Positions 9,317 through 22,177 of a DNA stretch of 64,000 nucleotides are shown piece after piece. The stretch lies in contig NZ_AP027292.1 in NCBI RefSeq assembly GCF_030295765.1, positions 2,170,001 to 2,234,000 of the forward strand, in the 5' to 3' direction. The position numbers and the translations under genes are program-made. Every line of letters starts with the position of its first letter. Positions within the stretch are counted from its first letter, which is position 1. Origin of the DNA: Neptuniibacter halophilus. GTDB lineage: Bacteria; Pseudomonadota; Gammaproteobacteria; Pseudomonadales; Balneatricaceae. Below the pieces are notes generated by a model, which was not told where the DNA came from, made no database searches, and worked only from the letters and a program-made list of their open reading frames with translations.

Positions 9317-10477
9317 ATGCCGAAATCTCTGCGTATAGGTATTGTCGCCGGGGAGGCCTCCGGCGATATTCTGGGCAGTGGCCTGATCCGGGCTCTGAAA
9401 AAACGCTTTCCCGATCTTAAAGTCGAAGGCATCGGCGGTGAGCTGATGATAGCCGCTGGCTGTCAATCGCACTATCCGATGGAACGGCTCTCCGTTATGG
9501 GGTTGGTTGAGGTGCTTGGCCGCCTGCCTGAGTTGCTTAAACTGCGCAAAAAGCTGATTCAGCACTTTATTGATAACCCGCCTGATCTGTTTATCGGTGT
9601 CGATGCGCCGGATTTCACTCTGGCGATGGAAGGGCAGCTAAAGCAGGCGGGGATCCCGACCGTGCATTATGTCAGCCCCTCTGTCTGGGCCTGGAAACAG
9701 AAGCGAATCTACAAGATTAAACAGACAACCGATCTGGTGTTGAGTCTGTTCCCGTTCGAAGCCCGGCATTATGAACCCACGGCACAGCGGATCGCATTTG
9801 TCGGACATCCGTTGGCCGACAGTATCCCGCGTAGTGTCGATCCGGCAGCCGAGCGAAAGCGCTTTGCTGTGAAAGCCGGTGAGAAAATTGTCGCCCTGCT
9901 GCCGGGAAGTCGTGGCAGTGAGGTTAAATATCTGGCGGAGCCTTTTCTGGAAACGGCCCGCTGGTTGTCCGAACGTCACGATAATCTTCGGTTTATTATT
10001 CCTGCGGCGAACGAGCAGCGCCACGATCAGTTACACCGGATGGTCAGTGAGCAGTTCGCCGATCTGAATATTCAGTTGGTGATGAAAAACTCCCGTGAAG
10101 TCATGGCGATTGCCGATGCGATTCTGATTGCATCCGGGACAGCCACGCTGGAGGCAACGATCCTTGGTAAGCCGATGGTCGTGGCCTACAAAATGGCCTC
10201 GCTGACCTATGCAATCTATTCACGGATGGTTAAATCCCGCTTTATCTCCCTGCCCAATCTGCTGGCGGATGAGGCGCTGGTGCCTGAAATTCTGCAGGAT
10301 CAGGTGAAGCCTGAGGTGCTGGGGCCTGCCCTGCTCAAGGCGCTGGAAGATGAGAACTACAAACAGTATCTGCATCAACGCTTCGCCGAGATTCAGCAAC
10401 AGTTGCATCAGGACGCGGATGAGAAAGCCGCAGACGCAGTGGTCGAATTGCTTAAGGATAAAGGTGTACTGCCATGA
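9317..10477 (+). CDS. lpxB: Lipid A disaccharide synthase
   Basis: GT-B-fold, membrane-associated glycosyltransferase (family GT19) joining UDP-diacylglucosamine and lipid X into the lipid A disaccharide. The N-terminal GEASGDILG motif, the [12 protein letters not shown] segment and the C-terminal [20 protein letters not shown] donor-binding block are all present over 386 residues. The stop overlaps the rnhB start by 4 bases (ATGA), so the two are translationally coupled. Confidence 0.96.
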   Translation: MPKSLRIGIVAGEASGDILGSGLIRALKKRFPDLKVEGIGGELMIAAGCQSHYPMERLSVMGLVEVLGRLPELLKLRKKLIQHFIDNPPDLFIGVDAPDFTLAMEGQLKQAGIPTVHYVSPSVWAWKQKRIYKIKQTTDLVLSLFPFEARHYEPTAQRIAFVGHPLADSIPRSVDPAAERKRFAVKAGEKIVALLPGSRGSEVKYLAEPFLETARWLSERHDNLRFIIPAANEQRHDQLHRMVSEQFADLNIQLVMKNSREVMAIADAILIASGTATLEATILGKPMVVAYKMASLTYAIYSRMVKSRFISLPNLLADEALVPEILQDQVKPEVLGPALLKALEDENYKQYLHQRFAEIQQQLHQDADEKAADAVVELLKDKGVLP

Positions 10478-11073
10478 GTACGCAGGGGTTTGATTTTTCC
10501 GAGGGGAAGCTGATCGCCGGTGTTGATGAGGTAGGTCGCGGGCCGCTGGTAGGAACTGTAATGGCTGCGGCGGTTATCCTCGATCCGGCCAGACCTATTC
10601 AGGGGCTTGCGGATTCGAAGAAGCTCACAGCAAAACGACGTGAGCAACTCTATGTTGAAATCAAAGAGAAGGCGCTGGCCTGGTGTGTGGCATCCGCATC
10701 GGTAGAAGAGATTGACCGTCTCAACATACTCCATGCGACTATGCTGGCGATGCAGCGTGCAGTTAGCGGCCTGCCGGTTGAACCGGAGTTTGTTTACGTG
10801 GATGGCAATCGTTGCCCGGAACTGCCCTGTCCGAGCGAGCCGGTGGTGAAAGGCGATAGCAAGGTCGCAGAGATATCAGCCGCCTCGATTCTGGCAAAGG
10901 TCGACCGGGATCGTGAGATGGAGTTGCTGGATCAGCAATATCCGCAGTACGGCTTTGCCAAACATAAAGGCTACCCGACGGCGGCTCACTTTGCTGCGCT
11001 GGCTGAACATGGTCCACTGACTGAACATCGTCGCAGCTTCAGGCCCGTGCGGGACTGGCTGGAACAGAATTAG
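10474..11073 (+). CDS. rnhB: Ribonuclease HII
   Basis: Cleaves RNA in RNA/DNA hybrids and single ribonucleotides misincorporated in DNA. The N-terminal [13 protein letters not shown] motif holds the first catalytic Asp-Glu pair. Further acidic residues are in FVYVDGN and AKVDRDREM, and the HKGYPT block is typical. The length of 199 residues is normal. It sits between lpxB and dnaE, as in E. coli. Confidence 0.95.
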   Translation: MSTQGFDFSEGKLIAGVDEVGRGPLVGTVMAAAVILDPARPIQGLADSKKLTAKRREQLYVEIKEKALAWCVASASVEEIDRLNILHATMLAMQRAVSGLPVEPEFVYVDGNRCPELPCPSEPVVKGDSKVAEISAASILAKVDRDREMELLDQQYPQYGFAKHKGYPTAAHFAALAEHGPLTEHRRSFRPVRDWLEQN

Positions 11074-11087
11074 AATATTGAGATCCT

Positions 11088-14000
11088 ATGTCTGAAGCAC
11101 AATTTATCCATCTGCGCACCCATACTGAATTCTCCCTGGTAGACGGCCTTGTCCGGGTGAAGGAGCTGGTGGCCGCGGCTAAGGACAACGGGATGCCTGC
11201 GGTCGGAATGACTGACCAGACTAACTTCTTTGGTCTGGTGAAGTTTTTCAAAGCGGCGACTGGCAGCGGGATCAAACCGATCTGTGGTTCCGACCTGTGG
11301 GTAGAAAATACCGATGAACCTGGTGGTGAACCGTACCGCCTCACACTGCTGGTCTGCAATGCACAGGGCTACCTGAATCTGATGGAACTGATCTCTCAGG
11401 CATATGCTGAGGGGCAGAATATTATTCCTGATCTGGCTCTGGTAAAGCCGGAGTGGGTTGCTGCTAAATCGGCTGGCCTGATCGCACTATCAGGTGGCCG
11501 TAAAGGTGAGGTAGGCCGGGCGATACTGGCGGATAAGGGCGAGGCAGATGCCGTTCTCGAACGCTGGATGCAGGTGTTTCCGGGAAATTTCTACCTTGAG
11601 ATACAGCGTACCGGGCGACCGGGGGATGAGCAGATTGTCCATGCCTCTGTCGCACTGGCTAAAGCCCACGATTGCCCATTGGTTGCAACCAATGAGGTGA
11701 TGTTTGTTAAAGCCTCGGATTTTGAGGCGCATGAGGTCAGGGTCTGTATTAACCAGGGGCGGACACTGGAAGACCCAACCCGGCCAAAAGAGTACAGCGA
11801 ACAGCAGTATTTCCGTTCACAGGAGGAGATGGTCGAGCTGTTCAGCGATATTCCATCGGCATTGCAGAACAGTGTGGCGATCGCCAAACGCTGTAATATC
11901 GAAATCGAAATTGGCACCTATTACCTGCCGAAATATCCGATCCCTGAAGGGATGTTGATGGATGAATTCTTCCGCAAGGTCTCCTATGACGGACTGGAAG
12001 AGCGGTTGGAAATCCTGCTGGATAAAGCTGATCCCGAGTATCAGGAGAAGCGTCAGCGCTACATTGACCGGCTGGAGTTCGAGCTGGATATCATTATCCA
12101 GATGGGTTTCCCCGGCTACTTCCTGATCGTAATGGACTTCATTAAATGGGGTAAGGAAAACGGCGTTCCGGTAGGTCCCGGACGTGGTTCCGGTGCGGGA
12201 TCTCTGGTGGCGTATGCGCAGAAAATTACCGACCTTGATCCCCTGGAATACGATCTTCTGTTTGAGCGATTCCTTAACCCTGAACGTGTATCCATGCCCG
12301 ACTTCGATATCGATTTCTGTATGGATAACCGCGATAAGGTAATCGATTACGTGGCTCGGACATATGGCCGTGATGCGGTATCCCAGATTGTGACTTTCGG
12401 TACCATGGCCGCGAAGGCGGTGGTGCGGGATGTTGCCCGTGTTCAGGGCAAACCCTTTGGTCTTGCAGACCGTCTCTCCAAACTGATCCCCTTCGAGGTG
12501 GGTATTACCCTGAAAAAGGCGATGGATCAGGAACCCATGCTGCGTGAATTCGTTGAGTCCAGCGAAGAGGCGCAGGAGATCATGGAGATGGCCTATAAGC
12601 TCGAAGGTGTGACCCGAAATGTGGGTAAACATGCCGGGGGCGTGGTCATCGCGCCCACCAAGCTGACTGATTTCGCAGCAACCTACTGCGATGAAGAGGG
12701 CAACGGTCTGGTAACCCAGTTTGATAAGGGAGATGTAGAGGAGGCGGGGCTGGTTAAGTTCGACTTCCTGGGGCTGCGTACCCTGACCATTATCGACTGG
12801 GCATTGCAGACCGTGAACCGGATTCGGGAGAAGCAGGGCGAGGAACCTCTGGATATTGCCCTGATCGATCTGGAGGATAAAAAGACCTTCGATCTGTTGC
12901 AGGCGGCTGAAACCACTGCGGTATTCCAGCTTGAATCCAGTGGTATGAAGGATCTGGTAAGGCGTCTGTTGCCGTCGCGCTTTGAGGATATTGTCGCACT
13001 GGTGGCGCTGTTCCGCCCAGGCCCGCTGCAATCAGGCATGGTGGACGACTTTATCAACCGTAAGCATGGCCGTGCTGAGATGGCGTGGCCGCACCCCGAT
13101 TATCAGCTCGACTCTCTGCAGCCCGTGCTGGAGCCTACCTACGGCATCATCCTCTATCAGGAGCAGGTGATGCAGATCGCTCAGGTGATGGCCGGGTATA
13201 CGCTGGGCGGCGCGGATATGCTGCGCCGGGCCATGGGTAAGAAAAAGCCGGAAGAGATGGCCAAGCAGCGGGCCTCCTTCCTGGATGGTTCAGTTGAAAA
13301 CGGTATCGACAAAGATCTGGCGGGGAATATCTTCGATCTGGTAGAGAAGTTTGCCGGCTACGGTTTTAACAAATCCCACTCGGCTGCTTATGCACTGGTT
13401 TCCTACCAGACCGCCTGGCTGAAAGCCCACTACCCGGCGCCGTTTATGGCGGCGGTTATGTCATCCGATATGCAGAACACCGATAAGGTGGTGATCTTTA
13501 TCGAAGAGTGCCGGATTATGGGAATACCGCCGGCACTGCCCGACGTCAACAGCGGTGAATATATGTTCACGGTTAATGATGAAGGGGTGATTGTATACGG
13601 GCTCGGCGCGATCAAGGGTGTGGGTGAAGGCCCGATTGAGGCGATTGTTCAGGCCCGTAACGAAGGTGGTCCGTTTAAAGACCTGTTTGATTTCTGTGAG
13701 CGGGTCGGGGCGAAAAAGCTGAATAAACGGGTACTCGAAGCGCTGGTGCGCTCCGGTGCGCTGGATAACCTCGGCGCAGAACGGGCGGTGCTTTGGGAAG
13801 CGATCCCGGCGGCGCTAAAAGCCGCAGATCAGTCGGCGAAGAATCAGGATGCCGGTATGTTTGATCTGTTCGGCGAAGTGGAAGCTGAATCCGATCGTTG
13901 CAGTTATGAAGACTTCAGAAATGTACGCTCCTGGACCGACAAAGAGCGCCTGACAGGCGAAAAAGACACACTGGGCCTGTATCTGACGGGTCATCCGATT

Positions 14001-14579
14001 GATGAATATGAATCGGAGCTGCGCCACTTTATCAGCAAGCGGATTGTTGAGCTGCAACCTGCACGGGGACAGACTCAGAAAATGGCGGGTCTGGTGGTGG
14101 ATCTGCGCCTGAAAAAAACCAAAAAGGGCGATAACCTCTGCTTTGTTACACTGGATGACCGCAGTGCCCGGATTGACGTTACCCTGTTTGGCGATACCTA
14201 TGACGCGGTGCGTGATATGGTCGCCAAAGATGCGGTACTGATCGTTGAGGGGGAGGTGGCAGAAGATCACTTTTCCGGCGGCATGAAGGTGCGGGTCAGC
14301 AAGGTGTTGAGTATTCCTCAGGCCCGGGCGCAGTATGCATCGGGTGTTCAGGTGCGCTGTCAGGCTGGGCAGTTTGCCGGGCGTCGGTTACAGGAGCTGC
14401 AGAATCTGCTGCAGTCGCATCGGGGGCAGGGCGGATTGCCGCTCCGTCTGCGTTATCAGCGTGAAGATGCGGAGGCGACGCTGGTGCTGGGGGATAACTG
14501 GCGGGTTGAGGCCAGCGACGAGCTGTTGATTGCATTAATGGAACGCTTTGGCAGCGATGCAGTGAGGCTGACCTATTAG
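11088..14579 (+). CDS. dnaE: DNA polymerase III alpha subunit
   Basis: Catalytic subunit of the replicative polymerase (C-family, DnaE1). An N-terminal PHP domain (residues about 1-280, with HLRTHTEFSLVDG) is followed by the polymerase palm. The catalytic Asp pair is in PDFDIDFC and the third acid in VKFDFLGLRTLT. HhH and OB-fold regions lie near residues 830-1080. The length of 1163 residues matches the family. The ATG is 14 bases after rnhB. Confidence 0.97.
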   Translation: MSEAQFIHLRTHTEFSLVDGLVRVKELVAAAKDNGMPAVGMTDQTNFFGLVKFFKAATGSGIKPICGSDLWVENTDEPGGEPYRLTLLVCNAQGYLNLMELISQAYAEGQNIIPDLALVKPEWVAAKSAGLIALSGGRKGEVGRAILADKGEADAVLERWMQVFPGNFYLEIQRTGRPGDEQIVHASVALAKAHDCPLVATNEVMFVKASDFEAHEVRVCINQGRTLEDPTRPKEYSEQQYFRSQEEMVELFSDIPSALQNSVAIAKRCNIEIEIGTYYLPKYPIPEGMLMDEFFRKVSYDGLEERLEILLDKADPEYQEKRQRYIDRLEFELDIIIQMGFPGYFLIVMDFIKWGKENGVPVGPGRGSGAGSLVAYAQKITDLDPLEYDLLFERFLNPERVSMPDFDIDFCMDNRDKVIDYVARTYGRDAVSQIVTFGTMAAKAVVRDVARVQGKPFGLADRLSKLIPFEVGITLKKAMDQEPMLREFVESSEEAQEIMEMAYKLEGVTRNVGKHAGGVVIAPTKLTDFAATYCDEEGNGLVTQFDKGDVEEAGLVKFDFLGLRTLTIIDWALQTVNRIREKQGEEPLDIALIDLEDKKTFDLLQAAETTAVFQLESSGMKDLVRRLLPSRFEDIVALVALFRPGPLQSGMVDDFINRKHGRAEMAWPHPDYQLDSLQPVLEPTYGIILYQEQVMQIAQVMAGYTLGGADMLRRAMGKKKPEEMAKQRASFLDGSVENGIDKDLAGNIFDLVEKFAGYGFNKSHSAAYALVSYQTAWLKAHYPAPFMAAVMSSDMQNTDKVVIFIEECRIMGIPPALPDVNSGEYMFTVNDEGVIVYGLGAIKGVGEGPIEAIVQARNEGGPFKDLFDFCERVGAKKLNKRVLEALVRSGALDNLGAERAVLWEAIPAALKAADQSAKNQDAGMFDLFGEVEAESDRCSYEDFRNVRSWTDKERLTGEKDTLGLYLTGHPIDEYESELRHFISKRIVELQPARGQTQKMAGLVVDLRLKKTKKGDNLCFVTLDDRSARIDVTLFGDTYDAVRDMVAKDAVLIVEGEVAEDHFSGGMKVRVSKVLSIPQARAQYASGVQVRCQAGQFAGRRLQELQNLLQSHRGQGGLPLRLRYQREDAEATLVLGDNWRVEASDELLIALMERFGSDAVRLTY

Positions 14580-14674
14580 ACCGGGGTTGGCCATTGCCGA
14601 TGTAGGTCTGGTTCTTATCCGAGCAAAAAGGTAAACTTTGCACAATTTTTTCACTTAATAAATAGATGAGTCAT

Positions 14675-15634
14675 ATGAATCCGAACTATCTGGATTTTGA
14701 ACAGCCGATTGCCGAGTTGCAGGCAAAAATTGAAGAGTTGCGTCTGGTCGGTGATTCCGCTGAACTGAATATCTCCGATGAGATCGCACGTCTGGAAGAC
14801 AAAAGCCGCAGCCTGACCGAATCTATTTTTTCTGACCTGAGCGCCTGGCAAGTATCGCAGTTGGCGCGTCATCCGCAGCGTCCATATACCCTGGATTACA
14901 TCGATTATATTTTCGACGAGTTCGATGAGATCCACGGTGACCGCCATTTCGCGGACGATCAGGCGATCGTAGGCGGCATTGCCCGTCTGGACGAGAAGCC
15001 TGTGATGGTTATCGGTCATCAGAAAGGTCGTGGTGTGCATGAGCGTCAGAAACGCAATTTCGGTATGCCGCGTCCTGAAGGCTACCGTAAAGCGCTGCGC
15101 CTGATGGAGATGGCTGAGCGCTTCAAAATGCCGGTTCTGACCTTTATTGACACACCGGGTGCGTATCCGGGGATCGATGCCGAAGAGCGTGGCCAGTCAG
15201 AAGCGATCGCATTTAACCTGGCTAAAATGTCGCAGCTGAAAACACCGATTATCTCCACCGTGATTGGTGAAGGTGGTTCCGGTGGCGCGCTGGCGATTGG
15301 TGTCTGTGATGAGCTGATGATGATGAGCTACTCAACCTACTCGGTTATCTCGCCGGAAGGTTGTGCATCGATTCTGTGGAAAAGCGCTGAGCGTGCTGCG
15401 GATGCCGCTAAGGCGATGGGTATTACCTCCGAGCGTCTGCATGAGCTGGGTCTGGTTGATCAGATTGTCAGTGAGCCACTGGGTGGCGCACACCGTGATC
15501 CGGCACTGACCGCAGCGAATCTGAAACGTCATCTCAGCGAAACGCTGGCTAAACTTCAGGATCTGTCTCAGGATGAGCTGCTTGAGCGTCGTTACAAGCG
15601 CCTGATGTCCTACGGATTCGGTGGTGAGGCCTGA
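14675..15634 (+). CDS. accA: Acetyl-CoA carboxylase carboxyltransferase subunit alpha
   Basis: Forms, with AccD, the carboxyltransferase that makes malonyl-CoA from carboxybiotin and acetyl-CoA. Recognised by [47 protein letters not shown] and the oxyanion region [14 protein letters not shown]. The ATG at 14675 was chosen because it yields [10 protein letters not shown], the family N-terminus; an ATG at 14666 would add three residues. Neither has a strong Shine-Dalgarno. An 86-96 base gap after dnaE may hold its own promoter, but no clear one was found. Confidence 0.95.
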   Translation: MNPNYLDFEQPIAELQAKIEELRLVGDSAELNISDEIARLEDKSRSLTESIFSDLSAWQVSQLARHPQRPYTLDYIDYIFDEFDEIHGDRHFADDQAIVGGIARLDEKPVMVIGHQKGRGVHERQKRNFGMPRPEGYRKALRLMEMAERFKMPVLTFIDTPGAYPGIDAEERGQSEAIAFNLAKMSQLKTPIISTVIGEGGSGGALAIGVCDELMMMSYSTYSVISPEGCASILWKSAERAADAAKAMGITSERLHELGLVDQIVSEPLGGAHRDPALTAANLKRHLSETLAKLQDLSQDELLERRYKRLMSYGFGGEA

Positions 15635-15674
15635 TTCAGGTTTCAACCACGATCTGAAACAGTGTGAGCGCAGC

Positions 15675-16967
15675 ATGGCTGCGCTCATTACTGATTATCT
15701 GCAAAAACTTCCCTCTGCTGAACGGCCTCGCAACTGGGTTATAGCCCATAGTGGCGGGCTGGATTCTCAGGTATTACTCCATCTCGCTGCCCGGTATTTC
15801 GATACCTCTGAACTAAGGGTGGTGCATGTTAACCACCACCTTCAGGCCGACGCTGAGCAGTGGGCCGAGTTTTCGCAGGCTCAGGCTGCTGCACTGGGGC
15901 TCCGTTTTTTCCGGCTGGATGTGTATCCGCAAAGTGATTCAGAAGAGGCCGCAAGGGATGCACGTTATCAGGCGTTTGCGGAAAATCTGCAGCAGGGGGA
16001 GTGTTTGCTGCTGGCCCATCATGCCGATGATCAGGCCGAAACCCTGTTGTTTCGTTTTCTCCGGGGCAGCGGTGTCGCCGGACTCTGTGGTATGCCGCGC
16101 TCACGTCCGCTTGCCGGGGGGGGCCTGCTGAGGCCTCTGCTGCATTGTTCCCGAGAGGCGCTCGAAGGAGCGGCGGCTGCATTGGGGCTCTCCTCAATTG
16201 AGGATCCCAGTAATCATTCGCTGGACTACGATCGTAATTTCCTGCGGGCAGAGATTCTGCCCGGATTAAAGCAGCGCTGGCCGCGGCTGTTGCAGCGCTG
16301 GCAGTCCAATGCTGAGCTGATGCAGCAGAACCAGTTGCTGTTAGAGAGTTATCTGCAGCAGGATCTCGATCAATGTCTGCGGGCACCCGATCAGCTCTGT
16401 CTGGCGGCGCTTAAGGCGCTCCCGCTGGTCCGCCAGCCTGAACTGCTGCGATTCTGGGTTGCGCAGTTCTGCGGTGAGTTGCTGAATGGCCGGCAGTTAA
16501 CACAGATTGAGCGTGACCTTATTCTGGCACGGGAGGATGCGAACCCCTGTTACCAACTGAAAACCTGCTCCATTCGTCGTTTTCAGGGGGCGCTCTATCT
16601 GGTGTTGCCTATCCCGCAAACAATGGCTCAGCCGGGGCCATTGCAGTTGGGTACCCATGAGTTCGCTGATGGCTGTCTGACCGTGGCACCGGCCGATGCC
16701 GGTCTGAAAACCCTGAAGGATCTTCGTGTCGTTCGTCGGCAGGGGGGAGAGCGCTGTCGTCCGCATGGGCGTGGCGGCTCAGTCACGGTGAAAAAACTTC
16801 TTCAGGAATCCGCTGTTCCGCCCTGGCGACGTGACGCCTGGCCGCTGCTTTACCATGATGATGAGCTGGTGGCGGTTGTGGGTATTTGTGTTTGTGACGG
16901 CTGGTGGTCAGAAAAGTCAGGTTTTTCGCTTTTATGGCGTCCCTTTTCGTTGTCTGAGAAGGCCTGA
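15675..16967 (+). CDS. tilS: tRNA(Ile)-lysidine synthase
   Basis: Modifies C34 of the CAU-anticodon tRNA-Ile to lysidine so that it reads AUA. The N-terminal N-type ATP pyrophosphatase domain shows the PP-loop HSGGLDSQVLLH. It is followed by VNHHLQ, LLAHHADDQAETLLFRFLRGSG and the ENPSN-like EDPSNHSLDYDRNFLR block. Central and C-terminal TilS domains carry the GGERCRPHGRGGSV motif. The ATG at 15675 gives 430 residues; the frame is open 18 codons further up, across the end of accA, but that part is not conserved. It follows accA as in E. coli. Confidence 0.94.
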   Translation: MAALITDYLQKLPSAERPRNWVIAHSGGLDSQVLLHLAARYFDTSELRVVHVNHHLQADAEQWAEFSQAQAAALGLRFFRLDVYPQSDSEEAARDARYQAFAENLQQGECLLLAHHADDQAETLLFRFLRGSGVAGLCGMPRSRPLAGGGLLRPLLHCSREALEGAAAALGLSSIEDPSNHSLDYDRNFLRAEILPGLKQRWPRLLQRWQSNAELMQQNQLLLESYLQQDLDQCLRAPDQLCLAALKALPLVRQPELLRFWVAQFCGELLNGRQLTQIERDLILAREDANPCYQLKTCSIRRFQGALYLVLPIPQTMAQPGPLQLGTHEFADGCLTVAPADAGLKTLKDLRVVRRQGGERCRPHGRGGSVTVKKLLQESAVPPWRRDAWPLLYHDDELVAVVGICVCDGWWSEKSGFSLLWRPFSLSEKA

Positions 16968-16978
16968 TTTGGTATCCT
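16950..16978 (+). promoter_or_regulatory. Sigma-70-type promoter for pyrG
   Basis: TTGTCT at 16950-16955 and TATCCT at 16973-16978 are separated by 17 bases, followed by a GC-rich GTAGCGCC discriminator. The -35 box lies inside the end of tilS. Transcription would begin near 16985, giving a leader of about 50 bases. Confidence 0.5.
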
Positions 16979-16982
16979 GTAG

Positions 16983-18662
<1,680 letters not shown>

Positions 18663-18678
18663 TAAACGCATTTAGATC

Positions 18679-18714
18679 GGGAGCGCGCAGCTCCCAGAAT
18701 GAAAATTTCTGGAG
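18679..18714 (+). promoter_or_regulatory. Overlapping hairpins that can mask the eno Shine-Dalgarno
   Basis: GGGAGC (18679-18684) pairs with GCTCCC (18690-18695). Alternatively CTCCCAGAA (18691-18699) pairs with TTCTGGAG (18707-18714) with a single bulged C. The second pairing would bury the GGAG ribosome-binding site of eno. The two stems share CTCCC and exclude each other. Pairing is seen in the sequence; regulation is inference. Confidence 0.3.
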
Positions 18715-18721
18715 TTATTAA

Positions 18722-20017
<1,296 letters not shown>

Positions 20018-20045
20018 TAGCCTGGTCCTTAATAGTCTGATATAT

Positions 20046-20071
20046 AAAGGGGGCTCCGGCCCCCTTTTTTT
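20046..20071 (+). terminator. Intrinsic terminator after eno
   Basis: GGGGGC (20049-20054) and GCCCCC (20059-20064) form a perfect stem with a TCCG loop, extended by AAA/TTT. A run of seven T follows. It ends the pyrG-eno transcript 29 bases after the eno stop. Confidence 0.9.
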
Positions 20072-20088
20072 CGCTTAAAAAAGAAACT

Positions 20089-20376
20089 ATGTACCGTTGG
20101 TTGATCGCTATCATTGTCATTATGCTGCTGGGTTTGCAGTATCGTCTCTGGTTTGGAGAGAACAACCTGCGTGATATCTGGGCCCTGCAGGCAAAGATTG
20201 AGTTGCAACAGTCGGTCAACCAGGAATTAAGCCAGCGGAACAGTGAACTTGAAGCGGAAGTTCAGGATCTGAAAAAGGGCCGTTCTGCGCTTGAAGAGCG
20301 GGCTCGCAGCGAGCTCGGCATGATTAAAGAGGGCGAGACCTTCTTTCAACTGGTGGAACCTGCCAAAGAGAAGTAA
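20089..20376 (+). CDS. ftsB: Cell division protein FtsB
   Basis: Small bitopic divisome protein that forms the FtsQLB complex. One membrane helix (residues about 4-20) follows a very short cytoplasmic tail. A periplasmic coiled coil follows (residues about 28-72). The RSALEERARSELGMIKEGETFFQ block is the conserved family end. Length 95 residues. It follows eno as in E. coli, but the usual next genes ispD and ispF are missing: truD begins 7 bases after the stop. Confidence 0.94.
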   Translation: MYRWLIAIIVIMLLGLQYRLWFGENNLRDIWALQAKIELQQSVNQELSQRNSELEAEVQDLKKGRSALEERARSELGMIKEGETFFQLVEPAKEK

Positions 20377-20382
20377 TCACTG

Positions 20383-21417
20383 GTGAATAACTTACCCACA
20401 GACTTTGCCTATCTGCATGACCGTCCTCAGTCTGAGGCGATTATCCGAACCGAACCGGAAGATTTTCAGGTGATTGAAGAACTCGGTTTCGAACCGGAAG
20501 GTGAAGGCGAGCATGTTTTTCTCTATATCCGTAAAACCGGTGAGAATACCGACTGGGTTGCCCGCCAACTGGCGAATTTTGCCCAGGTCAGCCTGAGAGA
20601 TGTCAGCTATGCGGGCAAGAAAGACCGGCATGCGGTGACCGAACAGTGGTTTTGTGTAAAATTTCCTATCAAGCGTAACCTGAACTGGAAATTGTTTGGC
20701 GGCGACACTATTCAGGTGCTGGAGGCAAAGCGTCACCCGCGTAAGCTGCGTCTGGGTACCTTGCAGGGAAACCGTTTCAGACTGCGTCTGCGCCAGGTGA
20801 GTGATATGGCTGATCTGCAGACCCGGCTGGAGCAGGTTCGTCAGAGCGGTGTGCCTAACTACTTTGGTGAACAGCGATTTGGTCAGGATTACGCTAATCT
20901 CTGGCGGGGGCTGGCGTTGCTGCGAGGTGAAATTCAGGAAAGGCAGCGCAATAAGAAAGGGATCTATATCTCGGCGGTGCGTTCCTGGGTGTTTAACCAA
21001 CTGCTCTCCCGACGGATTGAGCAGAACCTGTGGCAACAGATGATGCCGGGTGATGCGCTGATGCTGGCCGGCAGCCAGAGCTGTTTTGTTGAAACCGACG
21101 TTTCCGCCGAGCTGGAGCAACGCTTGTCGGCCGGTGATATCAACCTGACGGGCCCTCTCTGGGGGAAAGGTGATATGCTGGCCACAGCCGATGCCGAAAG
21201 CTGGGAACGTGAACAGTTACAACCCTGGCAGGAGGTTACTGACCTGCTGGAGACGCTGAGCCTTAAACAGGAGCGGCGTTCGCTGAGGCTTCAGCCGGAG
21301 GCGTTACAGTCAGAAATTATAAATGAGCAAGAGTGTTGGATCTCGTTCTCACTGGGATCCGGATCTTTTGCCACCAGTGTGCTGCGTGAGATCTGTCTGA
21401 CGGCGCAGCCTGAGTAG
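20383..21417 (+). CDS. truD: tRNA pseudouridine(13) synthase TruD
   Basis: Makes pseudouridine at position 13 of tRNA-Glu. The catalytic Asp lies in SYAGKKDRHAVTEQWF. Other TruD blocks are PNYFGEQRFGQDYANL and the C-terminal LRLQPEAL. It starts at a GTG at 20383, close behind ftsB. The length of 344 residues matches. It is followed by surE, as in E. coli. Confidence 0.95.
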   Translation: MNNLPTDFAYLHDRPQSEAIIRTEPEDFQVIEELGFEPEGEGEHVFLYIRKTGENTDWVARQLANFAQVSLRDVSYAGKKDRHAVTEQWFCVKFPIKRNLNWKLFGGDTIQVLEAKRHPRKLRLGTLQGNRFRLRLRQVSDMADLQTRLEQVRQSGVPNYFGEQRFGQDYANLWRGLALLRGEIQERQRNKKGIYISAVRSWVFNQLLSRRIEQNLWQQMMPGDALMLAGSQSCFVETDVSAELEQRLSAGDINLTGPLWGKGDMLATADAESWEREQLQPWQEVTDLLETLSLKQERRSLRLQPEALQSEIINEQECWISFSLGSGSFATSVLREICLTAQPE

Positions 21418-21427
21418 AGTAGCAAAC

Positions 21428-22177
21428 ATGAAAATACTGATCTCCAATGATGATGGAGTCTACGCCCCGGGGCTGGCAGCTCTGGCCCGGGCATTGTCTG
21501 AACTGGGGGATATACTGGTTGTGGCTCCGGACCGGAACCGCAGTGGCGCGAGTAACTCTCTGACGCTGGATCGGCCGCTGGAAGCCTATCAGCATGATAA
21601 CGGTTTTTACGGGGTCAATGGCACGCCGACCGACTGTGTTCATCTGGGGTGCTCCGGCGTGTTGGGTCTGGAGCCGGATATTGTGGTTTCCGGCATCAAC
21701 GCCGGCCCCAATCTCGGTGACGATGTAATCTATTCCGGTACGGTTGCTGCCGCGATGGAGGGACGTCATCTGCGCTACCCGGCGATAGCCATCTCCTCCG
21801 GGAATTTTCATCCCTCAAATTATGCCGCGGCGGCTCAGGTTGCACGGGATCTGGTGGCGAATATTCGCACCCTGAACATTGCGCCCCGCACCGTGTTGAA
21901 TGTTAACGTGCCGGACTGCAGTTATGATGAATTTAAGGGTGTGCATGTGACACGCCTGGGTCATCGTTCAATGGCGGATAAACCCATTGCAACTGAAGAT
22001 CCCCGCGGACGTACCCGCTACTGGATCGCCGGTGCTGGCCCGGCCGTCGATGCCGAACCGGGGACCGATTTCTTTGCCCTGTCAGAGCAGTGTGTCTCTA
22101 TTACCCCGTTGCATGTCGATATGACTCAGTACCCGGGAATGGATAACGTCGGAGACTGGCTGGAGAGTAGTTTTTGA
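21428..22177 (+). CDS. surE: 5'/3'-nucleotidase SurE
   Basis: Metal-dependent nucleoside monophosphatase linked to stationary-phase survival. Metal-binding and catalytic residues are visible in [23 protein letters not shown] and [25 protein letters not shown]. Length 249 residues. The stop overlaps the start of pcm, giving the classical surE-pcm stationary-phase pair leading towards nlpD-rpoS. Confidence 0.96.
   Translation: MKILISNDDGVYAPGLAALARALSELGDILVVAPDRNRSGASNSLTLDRPLEAYQHDNGFYGVNGTPTDCVHLGCSGVLGLEPDIVVSGINAGPNLGDDVIYSGTVAAAMEGRHLRYPAIAISSGNFHPSNYAAAAQVARDLVANIRTLNIAPRTVLNVNVPDCSYDEFKGVHVTRLGHRSMADKPIATEDPRGRTRYWIAGAGPAVDAEPGTDFFALSEQCVSITPLHVDMTQYPGMDNVGDWLESSF

Noticed and set aside
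11817..13031. Long open frame (404 codons) on the minus strand inside dnaE
   Set aside because: DnaE is complete and conserved over this stretch. The antisense frame has no recognisable product or ribosome-binding site; it is a by-product of codon bias.
14638..14664. TTGCAC ... TAAATA as an accA promoter
   Set aside because: The spacing is only 15 bases and transcription would start at or past the start codon.
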